DNA of 64,000 nt, taken from NCBI RefSeq assembly GCF_006265175.1, contig NZ_VDCQ01000061.1, positions 1 to 64,000 of the forward strand. Reading direction: 5' to 3'. The DNA is from Paenibacillus hemerocallicola. Lineage in GTDB: Bacteria; Bacillota; Bacilli; Paenibacillales; NBRC-103111. Below, piece after piece: positions 28,425-35,733 of this stretch (position 1 is the first letter of the stretch; every line of letters begins with the position of its first letter). The notes under the pieces were generated by a model, which was not told the DNA's origin, made no database searches, and worked only from the letters and a program-made list of their open reading frames with translations. The position numbers and the translations under genes are program-made.

Positions 28425-29789
28425 ATGAAAGCGAAACGGCGGCAATTGCAGGAGCTGTTCGAAGCTTTGGCGGACAAAGGACATATGAATGGCGCGGTAC
28501 TGGCCGCACAGGGCGGCGAAATCTTGTATAAGTCGGCTTTCGGAGTCGCCGACTTGGCCGACGGGAGGAAGCTGACGACGGGATCGGTGTTCGAGCTGGC
28601 TTCATTGTCCAAGCCGTTCACGGCTATGGGCATCGTTTTGTTGAACGAGCAAGGCAAGCTGAGCTATGAGGACGGCGTGGAGCGTTGGATTCCGGATTTC
28701 CCTTACCCGGGCGTTACGATCAGGCATCTGCTGTGCCACACGTCCGGCTTGCCCGATTATATGGGACTGCTGTTCGAGCATGGGGACCGGTCGAAGATCG
28801 CCGACAATGGGGACGTTTTGCGGATGCTGACCGAGCATCGCCCCCCGGCCTACTTTGTGCCGAACGAGAGCTGGGCATATAGCAATACGGGCTATGTGCT
28901 GCTCGCCATCATCGCGGAAAGAGTGGCGGGGCAGCCTTTCCACGACTATTTGAGGGACAGTTTGTTCCGCCCGCTCGGCATGGACAGCACCCGCATACAC
29001 AACAGAAGGCACCGCCCTGCGCATATTGCCGATTATGCCTATGGGTATGTCTACGATCCCCATACCGGCCGCCACGAGCTGCCGGATCGGATGCCGGAAA
29101 CGGATTATGTCGTATTTCTCGACGGAATCCAGGGAGACGGGACGGTAAATTCGAATTTGGATGACCTATTCACATTCGACCGCGCTTTGCATGAGGGAAG
29201 CTTCGTCGGCAAGCAGGCGCTGGAGCAAGTCTTTACGCCAGTACGATTGAACAACGGAGACACTTTCCATTACGGCTTCGGCTGGATCCTGGAGCAGACG
29301 AACGACAGAGGAAGAGTCGTCAGTCATAATGGAGGCTGGCCCGGTTATGCGACTTCCATGAAAAGGTATATCGACCGGGACATGACGCTCATCTACTTTG
29401 GAAATATGGAGCAGCAGATCGAATACGAGCAAGCGGTCTTGGAAGCGGCGGAGCATATATTGTTCGGCGAGCCGTTCGAGATTCCCGAGCGTGCTCCGGA
29501 CAAGAAGGCGGCGAATATCGATACGGCGGTATACGGGCAATACGCCGGAAATTACCGGTTCGATTCCGCAGCCGAAATGACCGCTTCCATAACGATAGAG
29601 AGCGGAGACAGGCTTTATTTGCAAATAACCGGGCAAGTTCGGTTTGAGCTGTATCCTTACTCGGCAACGCGTTTCTTTGTCCGCAATCTTCCGGTCGAAA
29701 TCGAGTTCGTCGCCGAAGCGGGCTCGCAAGCGGAAAAGCTCGTCATCTACCAAGACGGGCAAACGGATTCAGCGCTTCGAATCGATTAA
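28425..29789 (+). CDS. Beta-lactamase-fold serine hydrolase (class C / PBP4* type)
   Basis: 454 residues, ATG behind AAGGAGCC. Active-site motifs of the serine beta-lactamase/penicillin-binding fold are present: Ser60-x-x-Lys63 in ELASLSKPF, Tyr-Ser-Asn in WAYSNTGYV (about 146), and the His-x-Gly-type triad in HNGGWPGY (about 301). A C-terminal beta-rich domain (about 365-454) resembles the extra domain of PBP4*-like esterases. No signal peptide is visible, so it is probably cytosolic, unlike secreted beta-lactamases. Esterase or D-peptidase activity is as likely as beta-lactam hydrolysis. It is downstream of and probably co-regulated by the MarR protein. Confidence 0.87.
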   Translation: MKAKRRQLQELFEALADKGHMNGAVLAAQGGEILYKSAFGVADLADGRKLTTGSVFELASLSKPFTAMGIVLLNEQGKLSYEDGVERWIPDFPYPGVTIRHLLCHTSGLPDYMGLLFEHGDRSKIADNGDVLRMLTEHRPPAYFVPNESWAYSNTGYVLLAIIAERVAGQPFHDYLRDSLFRPLGMDSTRIHNRRHRPAHIADYAYGYVYDPHTGRHELPDRMPETDYVVFLDGIQGDGTVNSNLDDLFTFDRALHEGSFVGKQALEQVFTPVRLNNGDTFHYGFGWILEQTNDRGRVVSHNGGWPGYATSMKRYIDRDMTLIYFGNMEQQIEYEQAVLEAAEHILFGEPFEIPERAPDKKAANIDTAVYGQYAGNYRFDSAAEMTASITIESGDRLYLQITGQVRFELYPYSATRFFVRNLPVEIEFVAEAGSQAEKLVIYQDGQTDSALRID

Positions 29790-29969
29790 CCGCTGACGAA
29801 AGTCCGGATGAAACTTCCGTTTCAACCAAGCTTTCCGATTCCCGCATATCGGGGTGCTGTGCTAAGATGATGGGACCATGCACGGAACGTTCGCGCCGCC
29901 GCTCCCGAGTATACGACCCGCGAGTGATGCCTTCGGACGGCTGCGCACGGGATAAGGGGGAATACGGAA

Positions 29970-30887
29970 ATGGATTTGGTTCAAGTTCGGCAGCATATCC
30001 CGGCCATGCGGCATGCAACCGACGTTCGTCCGATTCATCGGGGGTTTTCGGCCGACGGCAAGTATTTTCTATACGAAAGCGGCGGCGATCGGCCGGCCTA
30101 CGTGCTGCGAACTGCCGCTTTGCGGCATATGGAGCGAAAGCGAGGCGAATTCGATATTATTCGCCGCGTCTATGAGACCGGGGTGCTGACCTCCGAGCCG
30201 ATTTTGTTCGGAACGATCGAACCGATGGACATTTGCTATATGATTCTACGCTATGTGGAAGGCGAGGATGCAGCGGACGTGCTGCCCGCCTTGACGTCGG
30301 ATGAGCAGTACCTCATCGGCGAGCAAGCCGGTCGCGAGCTGCGGCTTATGCACGAGATCGAGGCGCCTGCCGATCTGCCTCCTTGGCATATTCATCGAGC
30401 GGCCAAGCATAACCGGCAATATGCCGACTATCGCGGCTGCGGCGTCAAGCTTTCCGAGGAGGCTGCGATCATAGCGTTCATCGACGAACATTCGGCGCTG
30501 ATGACCGACCGCCCGAACCGGTTCCAGCACGACGATTTCCATCCGAGCAACCTGCTCGTCCACAATCGCCGCTACGCGGGAGCTATCGATTATAACCGCT
30601 ACGATTGGGGCGATCCTTACCACGATTTTTTGAAGGTGGCGTATTTCGGCAGGGAAGCGAGCGTTCCTTTCTCCATCGGACAAATTTACGGCTACTTCGA
30701 CGGACAAGTTCCCGATTCGTTCTGGAAGCTATACGCGCTGTATACGGCGTTGATCGTGTTCCCTTCGGTTACATGGACGCTTCAGGTCGTACCGGAGCAG
30801 CTCGATTCGATGCTGGAACGCATCGGGGTCGTACTGGAGGACCATCGCGGCTTCCGAAGCGTTGTTCCCGTCTGGTACAGGCCATGA
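29970..30887 (+). CDS. Aminoglycoside phosphotransferase-fold kinase (1)
   Basis: 305 residues, ATG behind AAGGGGG. It has the APH/choline-kinase fold: a hinge with YMILRYVEGE (about 90-99), the catalytic loop HDDFHPSNLL (about 190-199) and the metal-binding Asp in GAIDYNRYDWGDP. The second aspartate of the usual HGD loop is kept, but Gly is replaced by Asp (HDD). Family members phosphorylate aminoglycosides, homoserine, fructosamines or other small molecules; the substrate here is not evident. It is alone, with a good terminator after it. It is one of four APH-fold genes between 29.9 and 40.2 kb. Confidence 0.85.
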   Translation: MDLVQVRQHIPAMRHATDVRPIHRGFSADGKYFLYESGGDRPAYVLRTAALRHMERKRGEFDIIRRVYETGVLTSEPILFGTIEPMDICYMILRYVEGEDAADVLPALTSDEQYLIGEQAGRELRLMHEIEAPADLPPWHIHRAAKHNRQYADYRGCGVKLSEEAAIIAFIDEHSALMTDRPNRFQHDDFHPSNLLVHNRRYAGAIDYNRYDWGDPYHDFLKVAYFGREASVPFSIGQIYGYFDGQVPDSFWKLYALYTALIVFPSVTWTLQVVPEQLDSMLERIGVVLEDHRGFRSVVPVWYRP

Positions 30888-30905
30888 CGGTCCATACATG
30901 CATTA

Positions 30906-30945
30906 GCGCAGAGGGCTGCCTTTCGGCAGTCCTCTGCGCTTTTTT
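30906..30945 (+). terminator. Intrinsic terminator of APH-fold gene 1
   Basis: GCGCAGAGGGCTGCC and GGCAGTCCTCTGCGC form a 15-bp stem (one G-U) around TTTC, then six T residues. Confidence 0.85.
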
Positions 30946-30963
30946 GGATAATACGGCCGGCCA

Positions 30964-31407
30964 TTAATCCTCAATTTCGCGGGTGCGGACCTTGGGCTGG
31001 AATAGGCTCCAAAACGTCTTTTTCTGCGCCGGATGCCGCTCGGAGCGTGGAGGAAGAATGGGCTTCGGCGCATCGAAGCGGTGCCCGAGCGCAAGCGAGG
31101 TAACCGCAACGCTTGTCCATTCCGGCTTGGGGTTATCGGCTCCGGATTTCGGCAAAAGCGACAGTTCGGGCATTTCCGTCGTGGCCGCTGCCTCCCTGCG
31201 GGCGGCAGACTGTTCGGACAACCTGTCTTCCAACGCATCCAAACGTTCGGCAAGCTTGCGGTTCTCCCGGTGAAGCTCGAGTATGAGCTCGTGCAGCATT
31301 TTCATCGAGAGCTTCGGTTTCTTTGGCGCTTCCTGGACTTCCTGGGCGAGATGGGAAGGCAGCGGCGGCAGCGGACGGTCGGCGGCGATTTCCAATTGGT
31401 GTTCCAC
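30964..31407 (-). CDS. Hypothetical protein with a coiled coil
   Basis: 147 residues on the minus strand, GTG start with AAAGGAGG 7 bases upstream. Not recognised. Residues about 30-68 form a charged helix (MKMLHELILELHRENRKLAE, then RLDALEDRLSEQ) with heptad spacing, flanked by Pro-rich, probably disordered segments. There is no signal peptide or membrane helix. Its strong ribosome site and convergent position against a terminated gene argue that it is real. Function unknown. Confidence 0.6.
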   Translation of the reverse strand: MEHQLEIAADRPLPPLPSHLAQEVQEAPKKPKLSMKMLHELILELHRENRKLAERLDALEDRLSEQSAARREAAATTEMPELSLLPKSGADNPKPEWTSVAVTSLALGHRFDAPKPILPPRSERHPAQKKTFWSLFQPKVRTREIED

Positions 31408-31528
31408 GATACGGCCTCCTTTATGGAATAGCTAGATGAATGGGGTTGTACGTTCCATCCTACAAGAACTCAGGTAAAGATGCTGTCGAAGAGCGCTGTC
31501 AAAACGAATGAGCTTATCGCAAAAAAAA

Positions 31529-31589
31529 GTACCTTGCATTTTTAAGTACTTTACCCTATTATGGTTATGTACCTAAAATAGTTAAGTAC
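31529..31589 (+). promoter_or_regulatory. PadR-gene promoter between paired GTAC operator boxes
   Basis: TTGCAT (31534-31539) and TATTAT (31557-31562), 17 bases apart, form a promoter. GTAC centres occur at 31529, 31546, 31569 and 31586, that is two pairs each 17 bp apart, in contexts such as TTAAGTACTT. The boxes bracket the promoter, as expected for a dimeric autorepressor. Confidence 0.5.
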
Positions 31590-31602
31590 TTTCAAGGCGG
31601 GG

Positions 31603-31926
31603 ATGCATCGATTGAATGCGGAGATGTTAAAAGGGACCGTTGACCTTCTGATCCTCTCGGTCATTAAGGAAAACGATAATTACGGGTACGAAATTTCGAA
31701 GGCGATCAAGGAGAGGACAGCGGGATCGTTCGAGCTGCAGGAAGCGACGTTGTACTTATCGTTGAAGCGTCTGGAGAAGCAGCGCGCAGTCGCTTCCTAC
31801 TGGGGGGATCAGACCCACGGAGGAAGGCGGAAATATTATTCGATCACGGACGAGGGAAGAACGCTGTTGGAGAGGTACATACAAGATTGGCGGCAAACGT
31901 ACGAAATCGTCAACCGATTTATTTAA
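31603..31926 (+). CDS. PadR-family transcriptional regulator
   Basis: 107 residues, ATG behind AAGGCGGGG. This is the short PadR-s2 type. Residues about 8-35 (LKGTVDLLILSVI, YGYEISKAI) and the wing with ATLYLSLKRLEKQ and GGRRKYYSITDEG are diagnostic. A C-terminal helix gives dimerisation. The next gene starts 15 bp downstream and encodes a membrane protein, the standard PadR plus DUF1700-like pairing in Firmicutes envelope-stress systems. Paired GTAC boxes around its promoter suggest autorepression. Confidence 0.9.
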   Translation: MHRLNAEMLKGTVDLLILSVIKENDNYGYEISKAIKERTAGSFELQEATLYLSLKRLEKQRAVASYWGDQTHGGRRKYYSITDEGRTLLERYIQDWRQTYEIVNRFI

Positions 31927-31941
31927 GGGGACTGAGCCAAG

Positions 31942-32583
31942 ATGAAATGGTGGAATAAAGCCTTCAGCTTAAACGATATCAAGTATTACTGGCTGCTCGT
32001 TCTGTCCATCGTCCTGTGCGGCGCGTTCGTTTACTGGGATCGTATGGACAGCCCGGACAAAACGCTCTGGTTGTCCGTCGGTTACGGTGCATCGTTCGGA
32101 TTGGCGGTATTATGGAGCGGCGCCAATTACGTCGGCCATATTCGAATCAATGCGATGTACCGGAAACATAATGACATCCAGGCCTATGTCGAACAGCTGG
32201 CGATGAACGATGAGGACAAGATGGAGCTGCGCAATTATTTGGAAGACTATACGCAGGATTTGATGAGCCAAGGGAAAACGAAGGAGCAAGCGACTGCGGA
32301 GGCTATCTCGCAATTCAAAGTAAAGGAGCTGCTCTCTTTATCGAAGCATACCTCCCTGTTCGATTTGCATGCCCATCATTATTTATTGGGCTGGGCCGCG
32401 GTCGCTTTTGTTCTGCTGCTCTTGCTCGAGCTGCTGGACGGGCTCCTGTTCTCCCATTCGCTGCTCACGATGATTGTAGAGTCGATACTGGCCGCTTACG
32501 GCGCTGCGTTCATTATGCTGTTCTTCATCTATAAAGTGTTGGATGTATGGGTTTATCGGAAATTGAATAGCCATTTGTCTTAA
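31942..32583 (+). CDS. Membrane protein partner of PadR (permease-prefix/DUF1700-like)
   Basis: 213 residues. Two N-terminal membrane helices (about 16-33 and 44-62), then a soluble helical segment (about 75-135) containing MELRNYLEDYTQDLMSQGKT and ATAEAISQF, which matches the helix bundle seen in permease-prefix and DUF1700-like proteins. Two more membrane helices (about 146-166 and 173-196) follow. It sits 15 bp after the PadR gene, so they are co-transcribed. Such pairs often answer membrane-active antibiotics; that role is inferred. Confidence 0.7.
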   Translation: MKWWNKAFSLNDIKYYWLLVLSIVLCGAFVYWDRMDSPDKTLWLSVGYGASFGLAVLWSGANYVGHIRINAMYRKHNDIQAYVEQLAMNDEDKMELRNYLEDYTQDLMSQGKTKEQATAEAISQFKVKELLSLSKHTSLFDLHAHHYLLGWAAVAFVLLLLLELLDGLLFSHSLLTMIVESILAAYGAAFIMLFFIYKVLDVWVYRKLNSHLS

Positions 32584-32612
32584 AAATTCGGATATCGAGC
32601 GGAGTGTTGCAG

Positions 32613-33230
32613 ATGGAAAAATGGATTACAGACATGATGAACGAGTTCGGCTATATGGGCGTCTTCCTCTTAATTGCACTTGAGAATTTGTTCCCGCCGA
32701 TTCCATCGGAAGTCATTTTGACGTTCGGAGGCTTTATGACCACCTATTCCGATCTGAGCATTGCGGGCGTAGTTATAGCTTCGACAATCGGATCCATAGT
32801 CGGGGCGGTCGTCTTATATGGGATCGGGTATTGGATAGATGTTAAGAGAATGGAACGATTCATAGGCAAGTGGGGCCGGATTTTGCGTCTGACCGAGGCC
32901 GACGTGCGTAAAGCTTACAATTGGTTTGCCAAGTATGGGGTTTGGACCGTATTTCTTTGCAGGCTCGTACCGCTGCTCCGCAGCCTGATCTCCATTCCGG
33001 CAGGCAGCACCCGCATGAACTTCGGATTATTCATGCTTTTGACGACTGCGGGATCCCTGATCTGGAATATCATTCTCATCAGCATCGGCGCGGCGGTAGG
33101 CTCTTCCTGGGAAACGATCGTGGCCTACATGGATGTATACTCCAACATTGTATATGTCTTTATTGCCCTTGTCGCACTGGCTGTATTGTTTGTCCTGTTT
33201 CGGAAAAAGAAAGCGACGTACAACCGGTAA
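32613..33230 (+). CDS. DedA-family membrane protein (SNARE-associated/VTT domain)
   Basis: 205 residues. I choose the ATG at 32613 (spacing 8 from CGGAG) over the GTG at 32604. DedA/VTT hallmarks are present: ENLFPPIPSEVILTFGGF in the first re-entrant loop, IGSIVGAVVLYGIGYWI, and FLCRLVPLLRSLISIPAG with the conserved arginines. Members flip undecaprenyl phosphate or phospholipids and support envelope integrity and drug tolerance. It lies 29 bp after the PadR partner, so it may be a third gene of that operon. Confidence 0.87.
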   Translation: MEKWITDMMNEFGYMGVFLLIALENLFPPIPSEVILTFGGFMTTYSDLSIAGVVIASTIGSIVGAVVLYGIGYWIDVKRMERFIGKWGRILRLTEADVRKAYNWFAKYGVWTVFLCRLVPLLRSLISIPAGSTRMNFGLFMLLTTAGSLIWNIILISIGAAVGSSWETIVAYMDVYSNIVYVFIALVALAVLFVLFRKKKATYNR

Positions 33231-33245
33231 AACACCGGGTCCGGC

Positions 33246-33287
33246 ATGAGAAAGAGGCCGCCGGGGCATTCGGCGGCCTTCTCTCAT
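33246..33287. terminator. Hairpin shared by two convergent genes
   Basis: ATGAGAAAGAGGCCGCCG and CGGCGGCCTTCTCTCAT pair with one bulged base. It sits between the 3' ends of the DedA and SRPBCC genes. T-tracts are poor on both strands, so termination may be partial. Confidence 0.5.
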
Positions 33288-33292
33288 ACGCG

Positions 33293-33778
33293 TCAGCGGG
33301 CCAGCTCGGCCAGCCGTTCCTCCAGTCGATCGAGCGTCGATTTGGCTCCTTCGATCGCTCCGTACTCGTTGGCCGCTCGCTCCAGCTCTTCCGCCGATTT
33401 GAACAGCGTCCGCATCTTAAGCTCGGTTTGACCGTCCTTCTCCTCGAACGTCACGGTCACATGGAAGTGCTCGTCGTCTCCGTCCCCGCCGTGGGAATAG
33501 ACGAGACGCTCGGGACGGACGACCTCGCGATAGGTGATTTTATTATCGTAATCGGTGCCGTCCGGACCGTGCATGATGTAATGCCATACGCCGCCCGGCC
33601 TTACGTCTATCTCCAGGACGGTAACCGTAAATCCTCTCGGTCCCCACCAATGGGGCAAATGCTCGGGATCCGTCCACGCTTTGTACACAAGCTCGCGCGG
33701 CGTGGCGAAAGCACGGGTAACGAGGAGCTCCCGGTCTTTGATGGACGTTGTAGTGTTGGATGCTTTCGATTCAAACAT
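33293..33778 (-). CDS. SRPBCC/AHSA1-type small-molecule binding protein (1)
   Basis: 161 residues, ATG behind GGAGGGAT. The START-like AHSA1 family pattern is clear: FATPRELVYKAWTDPEHL, PHWWGPRGF, then alternating strands with GGVWHYIMHGPDG and LVYSHGG, and a long C-terminal helix. Such proteins bind hydrophobic ligands and are often of unknown purpose. An excellent sigA promoter with an inverted repeat overlapping its -35 box lies upstream. No ArsR regulator, its common partner, is adjacent. Confidence 0.87.
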   Translation of the reverse strand: MFESKASNTTTSIKDRELLVTRAFATPRELVYKAWTDPEHLPHWWGPRGFTVTVLEIDVRPGGVWHYIMHGPDGTDYDNKITYREVVRPERLVYSHGGDGDDEHFHVTVTFEEKDGQTELKMRTLFKSAEELERAANEYGAIEGAKSTLDRLEERLAELAR

Positions 33779-33820
33779 GGTTAGATCCCTCCATTTGTTC
33801 TCGTCGGTTATTGGTCAAAG

Positions 33821-33856
33821 TATACAATTTACAGAATATTCCTGTCAAGGAATATT
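33821..33856 (-). promoter_or_regulatory. Promoter with overlapping AATATTCC operator
   Basis: On the minus strand, TTGACA (33844-33849) and GTATAC (33821-33826) are 17 bases apart. An inverted repeat AATATTCC-TGTCAA-GGAATATT (33835-33856) covers the -35 box, a classic repressor site. It drives the AHSA1-type gene ending at 33293. Confidence 0.65.
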
Positions 33857-33925
33857 GGAAACATTGAAATCAAGGCCGACCTATGTTAAGCTTTTACATA
33901 TTCATTTCGGAATGGAGGGTTACGT

Positions 33926-33964
33926 GTGGTAGATTATGCCCGATTGAGAAAGCAATGCAACTAA
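33926..33964 (+). CDS. 12-codon leader peptide with Arg-Leu-Arg arrest motif
   Basis: GTG start, reading M-V-D-Y-A-R-L-R-K-Q-C-N then TAA, with GGAGGG six bases upstream, a near-ideal ribosome site. The R-L-R triplet matches the (+)x(+) macrolide arrest motif described for leader peptides such as ErmDL. Codons 5-7 coincide with the left arm of a leader hairpin, so a ribosome stalled there would open it. It sits in the leader of the macrolide phosphotransferase gene. Too short for ordinary gene finding. Confidence 0.75.
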   Translation: MVDYARLRKQCN

Positions 33965-34173
33965 TTGCAGCTTGCTGTTCGGCTCTGCCTGTGCGGAGCA
34001 ATCGGGATAGGTCTGTCTATGCACGTATACTCCTGCTTGTGTCAGGTGAGTGAGAGGGCGTTCTCCGTCGACATTCGGGGAGAGCCGTCTTCCTTTGCGC
34101 ACGGGCGGACCATTCGTTCGTGCATTCCTTTTTCGATTGCGATCACACAGGCGGCCATCCGTCTGTGTTTTTT
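33939..34173 (+). promoter_or_regulatory. Transcription attenuator of the macrolide phosphotransferase gene
   Basis: Three mutually exclusive RNA structures are readable. (1) CCCGATTG (33939-33946, inside the leader peptide) pairs with CAATCGGG (33999-34006). (2) An antiterminator: GCCTGTG (33987-33993) and GCAATCG (33998-34004) pair with CACAGGC (34146-34152) and CGATTGC (34134-34140). (3) The terminator at 34145-34173. Helix 1 uses the bases needed by helix 2, and helix 2 uses the left arm of the terminator. A drug-stalled ribosome would block helix 1, allow helix 2, and prevent termination. An extra hairpin pairs GCACGGGCG with CGTTCGTGC (about 34100-34122). The promoter is weak by eye (TTGAAA 33864-33869). 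Confidence 0.75.
34145..34173 (+). terminator. mph: Leader terminator upstream of mph
   Basis: ACACAGGCGG and CCGTCTGTGT form a 10-bp stem (one G-U) around CCAT, followed by T residues at 34168-34173. It lies 30 bases before the mph start and after the leader peptide, so it acts inside the transcript of the gene it precedes. Confidence 0.85.
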
Positions 34174-34202
34174 CAATTTAATAAAAAGGAGTGTTGTTCC
34201 TT

Positions 34203-35135
34203 ATGACTACGCCGCATTCAAACGAACGTCAACAACTTATAGATGAAATGGTATCCGCCGCCGGTCAAAACGGTTTGAACGTAAACCCCGGACAAGTGGA
34301 ATTAAACGAATCGGGGATGGATTTTGTCGTTGCCTTCGCAACGGACGACGCCGGCAAAGCATGGGTGCTGCGCAAGCCGAGGCGCTCAGACGTATGGGAG
34401 AGAGCGGAGAACGAACGCAAGGTGCTGTCTCTCGTTCGGGAGAAGCTCTCGGTTCACGTGCCGGACTGGCGTATTTTTACTCCCGAGCTTATCGCCTATC
34501 CCTTGCTGAGCGGGCGGCCGATTGCGACGGTAGATCCGGCGGGAGGCGGATACGCGTGGCAGTACGAGCAGCAATCGCTGCCGGAGCTGTTCTTCGATTC
34601 GCTCGCCGAGACGCTCGCGTCGCTGCATAACGTCGATCCCGGAGCGGCCTCCGAGGCGGGACTTCGCGTGAAAAGTCCGAAGGAGGCCCGCGAGGCATTT
34701 TCCGCCAATATCGAAGAGATCAAGGGCAGCTTTGCGATTCCCGACAAGCTGCATGAGCGTTGGCAGGTTTGGCTGTCCACAGACTCGTACTGGCCCGGTC
34801 ATTCGACGCTGAATCATGGCGATTTGCACCCGCCTCACATTCTCGTGGACGAGACAAGGCGGGTGACGGGGCTGATCGATTGGACGGAAGCGGAGTGCGC
34901 CGATCCGGGCAAAGATTTTGTCATTTTCTTCGCTCTATTCGGCGAGGAAGGTCTCCGGGATTTGCTCCGTCGCTACGAGAAGTTCGGGGGCAAAGTATGG
35001 CCCCGCATGCAGGAGCATATCGCCGAGCAGTGGGCCGCTTATCCGGCGCTGGTCGCCAAGTTTGCCCTGATTACCGGGAAAGAGGCGGATATGGAGATGG
35101 CCAGAGGCATGCTAGCGAGCTGGAGTGCAGGTTGA
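34203..35135 (+). CDS. mph: Macrolide 2'-phosphotransferase
   Basis: 310 residues from the ATG at 34203 (AAAAAGGAG upstream). Mph family features: VELNESGMDFVVAFA (about 32-46) at the start of the N-lobe, the nucleotide-lobe WVLRKPRRSDV, the catalytic loop HGDLHP with Asp207, and Asp226 in GLIDWTEAECADP. These resemble Mph(B)-type and Bacillus/Paenibacillus Mph enzymes more than aminoglycoside kinases. It transfers phosphate (GTP in the known family) to the 2'-OH of macrolide desosamine, inactivating the drug in the cytosol. The upstream leader peptide and attenuator strongly support a ribosome-targeting drug as substrate and inducer. Confidence 0.88.
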   Translation: MTTPHSNERQQLIDEMVSAAGQNGLNVNPGQVELNESGMDFVVAFATDDAGKAWVLRKPRRSDVWERAENERKVLSLVREKLSVHVPDWRIFTPELIAYPLLSGRPIATVDPAGGGYAWQYEQQSLPELFFDSLAETLASLHNVDPGAASEAGLRVKSPKEAREAFSANIEEIKGSFAIPDKLHERWQVWLSTDSYWPGHSTLNHGDLHPPHILVDETRRVTGLIDWTEAECADPGKDFVIFFALFGEEGLRDLLRRYEKFGGKVWPRMQEHIAEQWAAYPALVAKFALITGKEADMEMARGMLASWSAG

Positions 35136-35213
35136 CTTGCGACTGTTGAATCGCATGGAGAACGATTAGTTCTACCGATCAAGTTGGCTTTGGTAAAGTC
35201 GGCGTAACGGTTA

Positions 35214-35391
35214 TAAATGGAAAACTTGCATTTATTTTCGGGGGACAGCCCGGTTCTGGTCCGATAGATGGAAAACATGCCGTTATTTTTGCCGCATAGG
35301 TGCTTTTCCCGGTATAGCGATGAAATAACTGCTAGTTTTCCAGTTAAAAGCACTCTCCGGCCGATAGTGCCGCGATTACCTGCATGTTTTC
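35214..35391. repeat. GGAAAAC motif cluster with 51-bp spacing
   Basis: A motif TGGAAAAC(T/A)TGC...TTATTTT occurs twice on the plus strand (TGG at 35218 and 35269, exactly 51 bp apart) and twice inverted (TTTTCCA at about 35337, and a fourth copy split by the MITE insertion at 35392). Removing the MITE and one target copy puts the two inverted copies 51 bp apart too. The rest of 35136-35391 shows no gene. Confidence 0.6.
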
Positions 35392-35592
35392 AGGTTGTTG
35401 AAAAAGTCAAAAAGAGAGAATTGTCATACAAAAAGAGGTGGGGGAAATGTGCGGAAAGCGAAGCGGTTGACTTTAAAATCGTGTTGTAACCGCTAAAATC
35501 ATATAAACAACACGATTTTAACGGATGTGGAGCGCATTCCCCCACCTCTTGTCTCCGGCGCTTCCTCTCTGTGCAGACTTTTTCAACAGTTT
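35392..35592 (+). mobile_element. MITE-like palindromic element, copy 3 (201 bp, 9-bp target duplication)
   Basis: The ends share TTGAAAAAGTC / GACTTTTTCAA inverted repeats. Internal perfect arms TAAAATCGTGTTG / CAACACGATTTTA and AAGAGGTGGGGGAA / TTCCCCCACCTCTT would fold the entire element. CATGTTTTC flanks it on both sides (35383-35391 and 35593-35601), a 9-bp target duplication. The insertion splits a copy of the neighbouring GGAAAAC motif, which is restored when the element is removed. No transposase, so it would move in trans. Confidence 0.85.
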
Positions 35593-35733
35593 CATGTTTT
35601 CCATCTATTCGCTGGAGAGCGAAGAGTGGATAGCGCTGCCGACTCCCTTAGCTCCATCTAATAGGCTGGAAATTGAAGTCGGGTCGGGGCCTCGGCCTCC
35701 TGTGCAGCTTCTTGTGAGGGCGGGAAAAACCGC

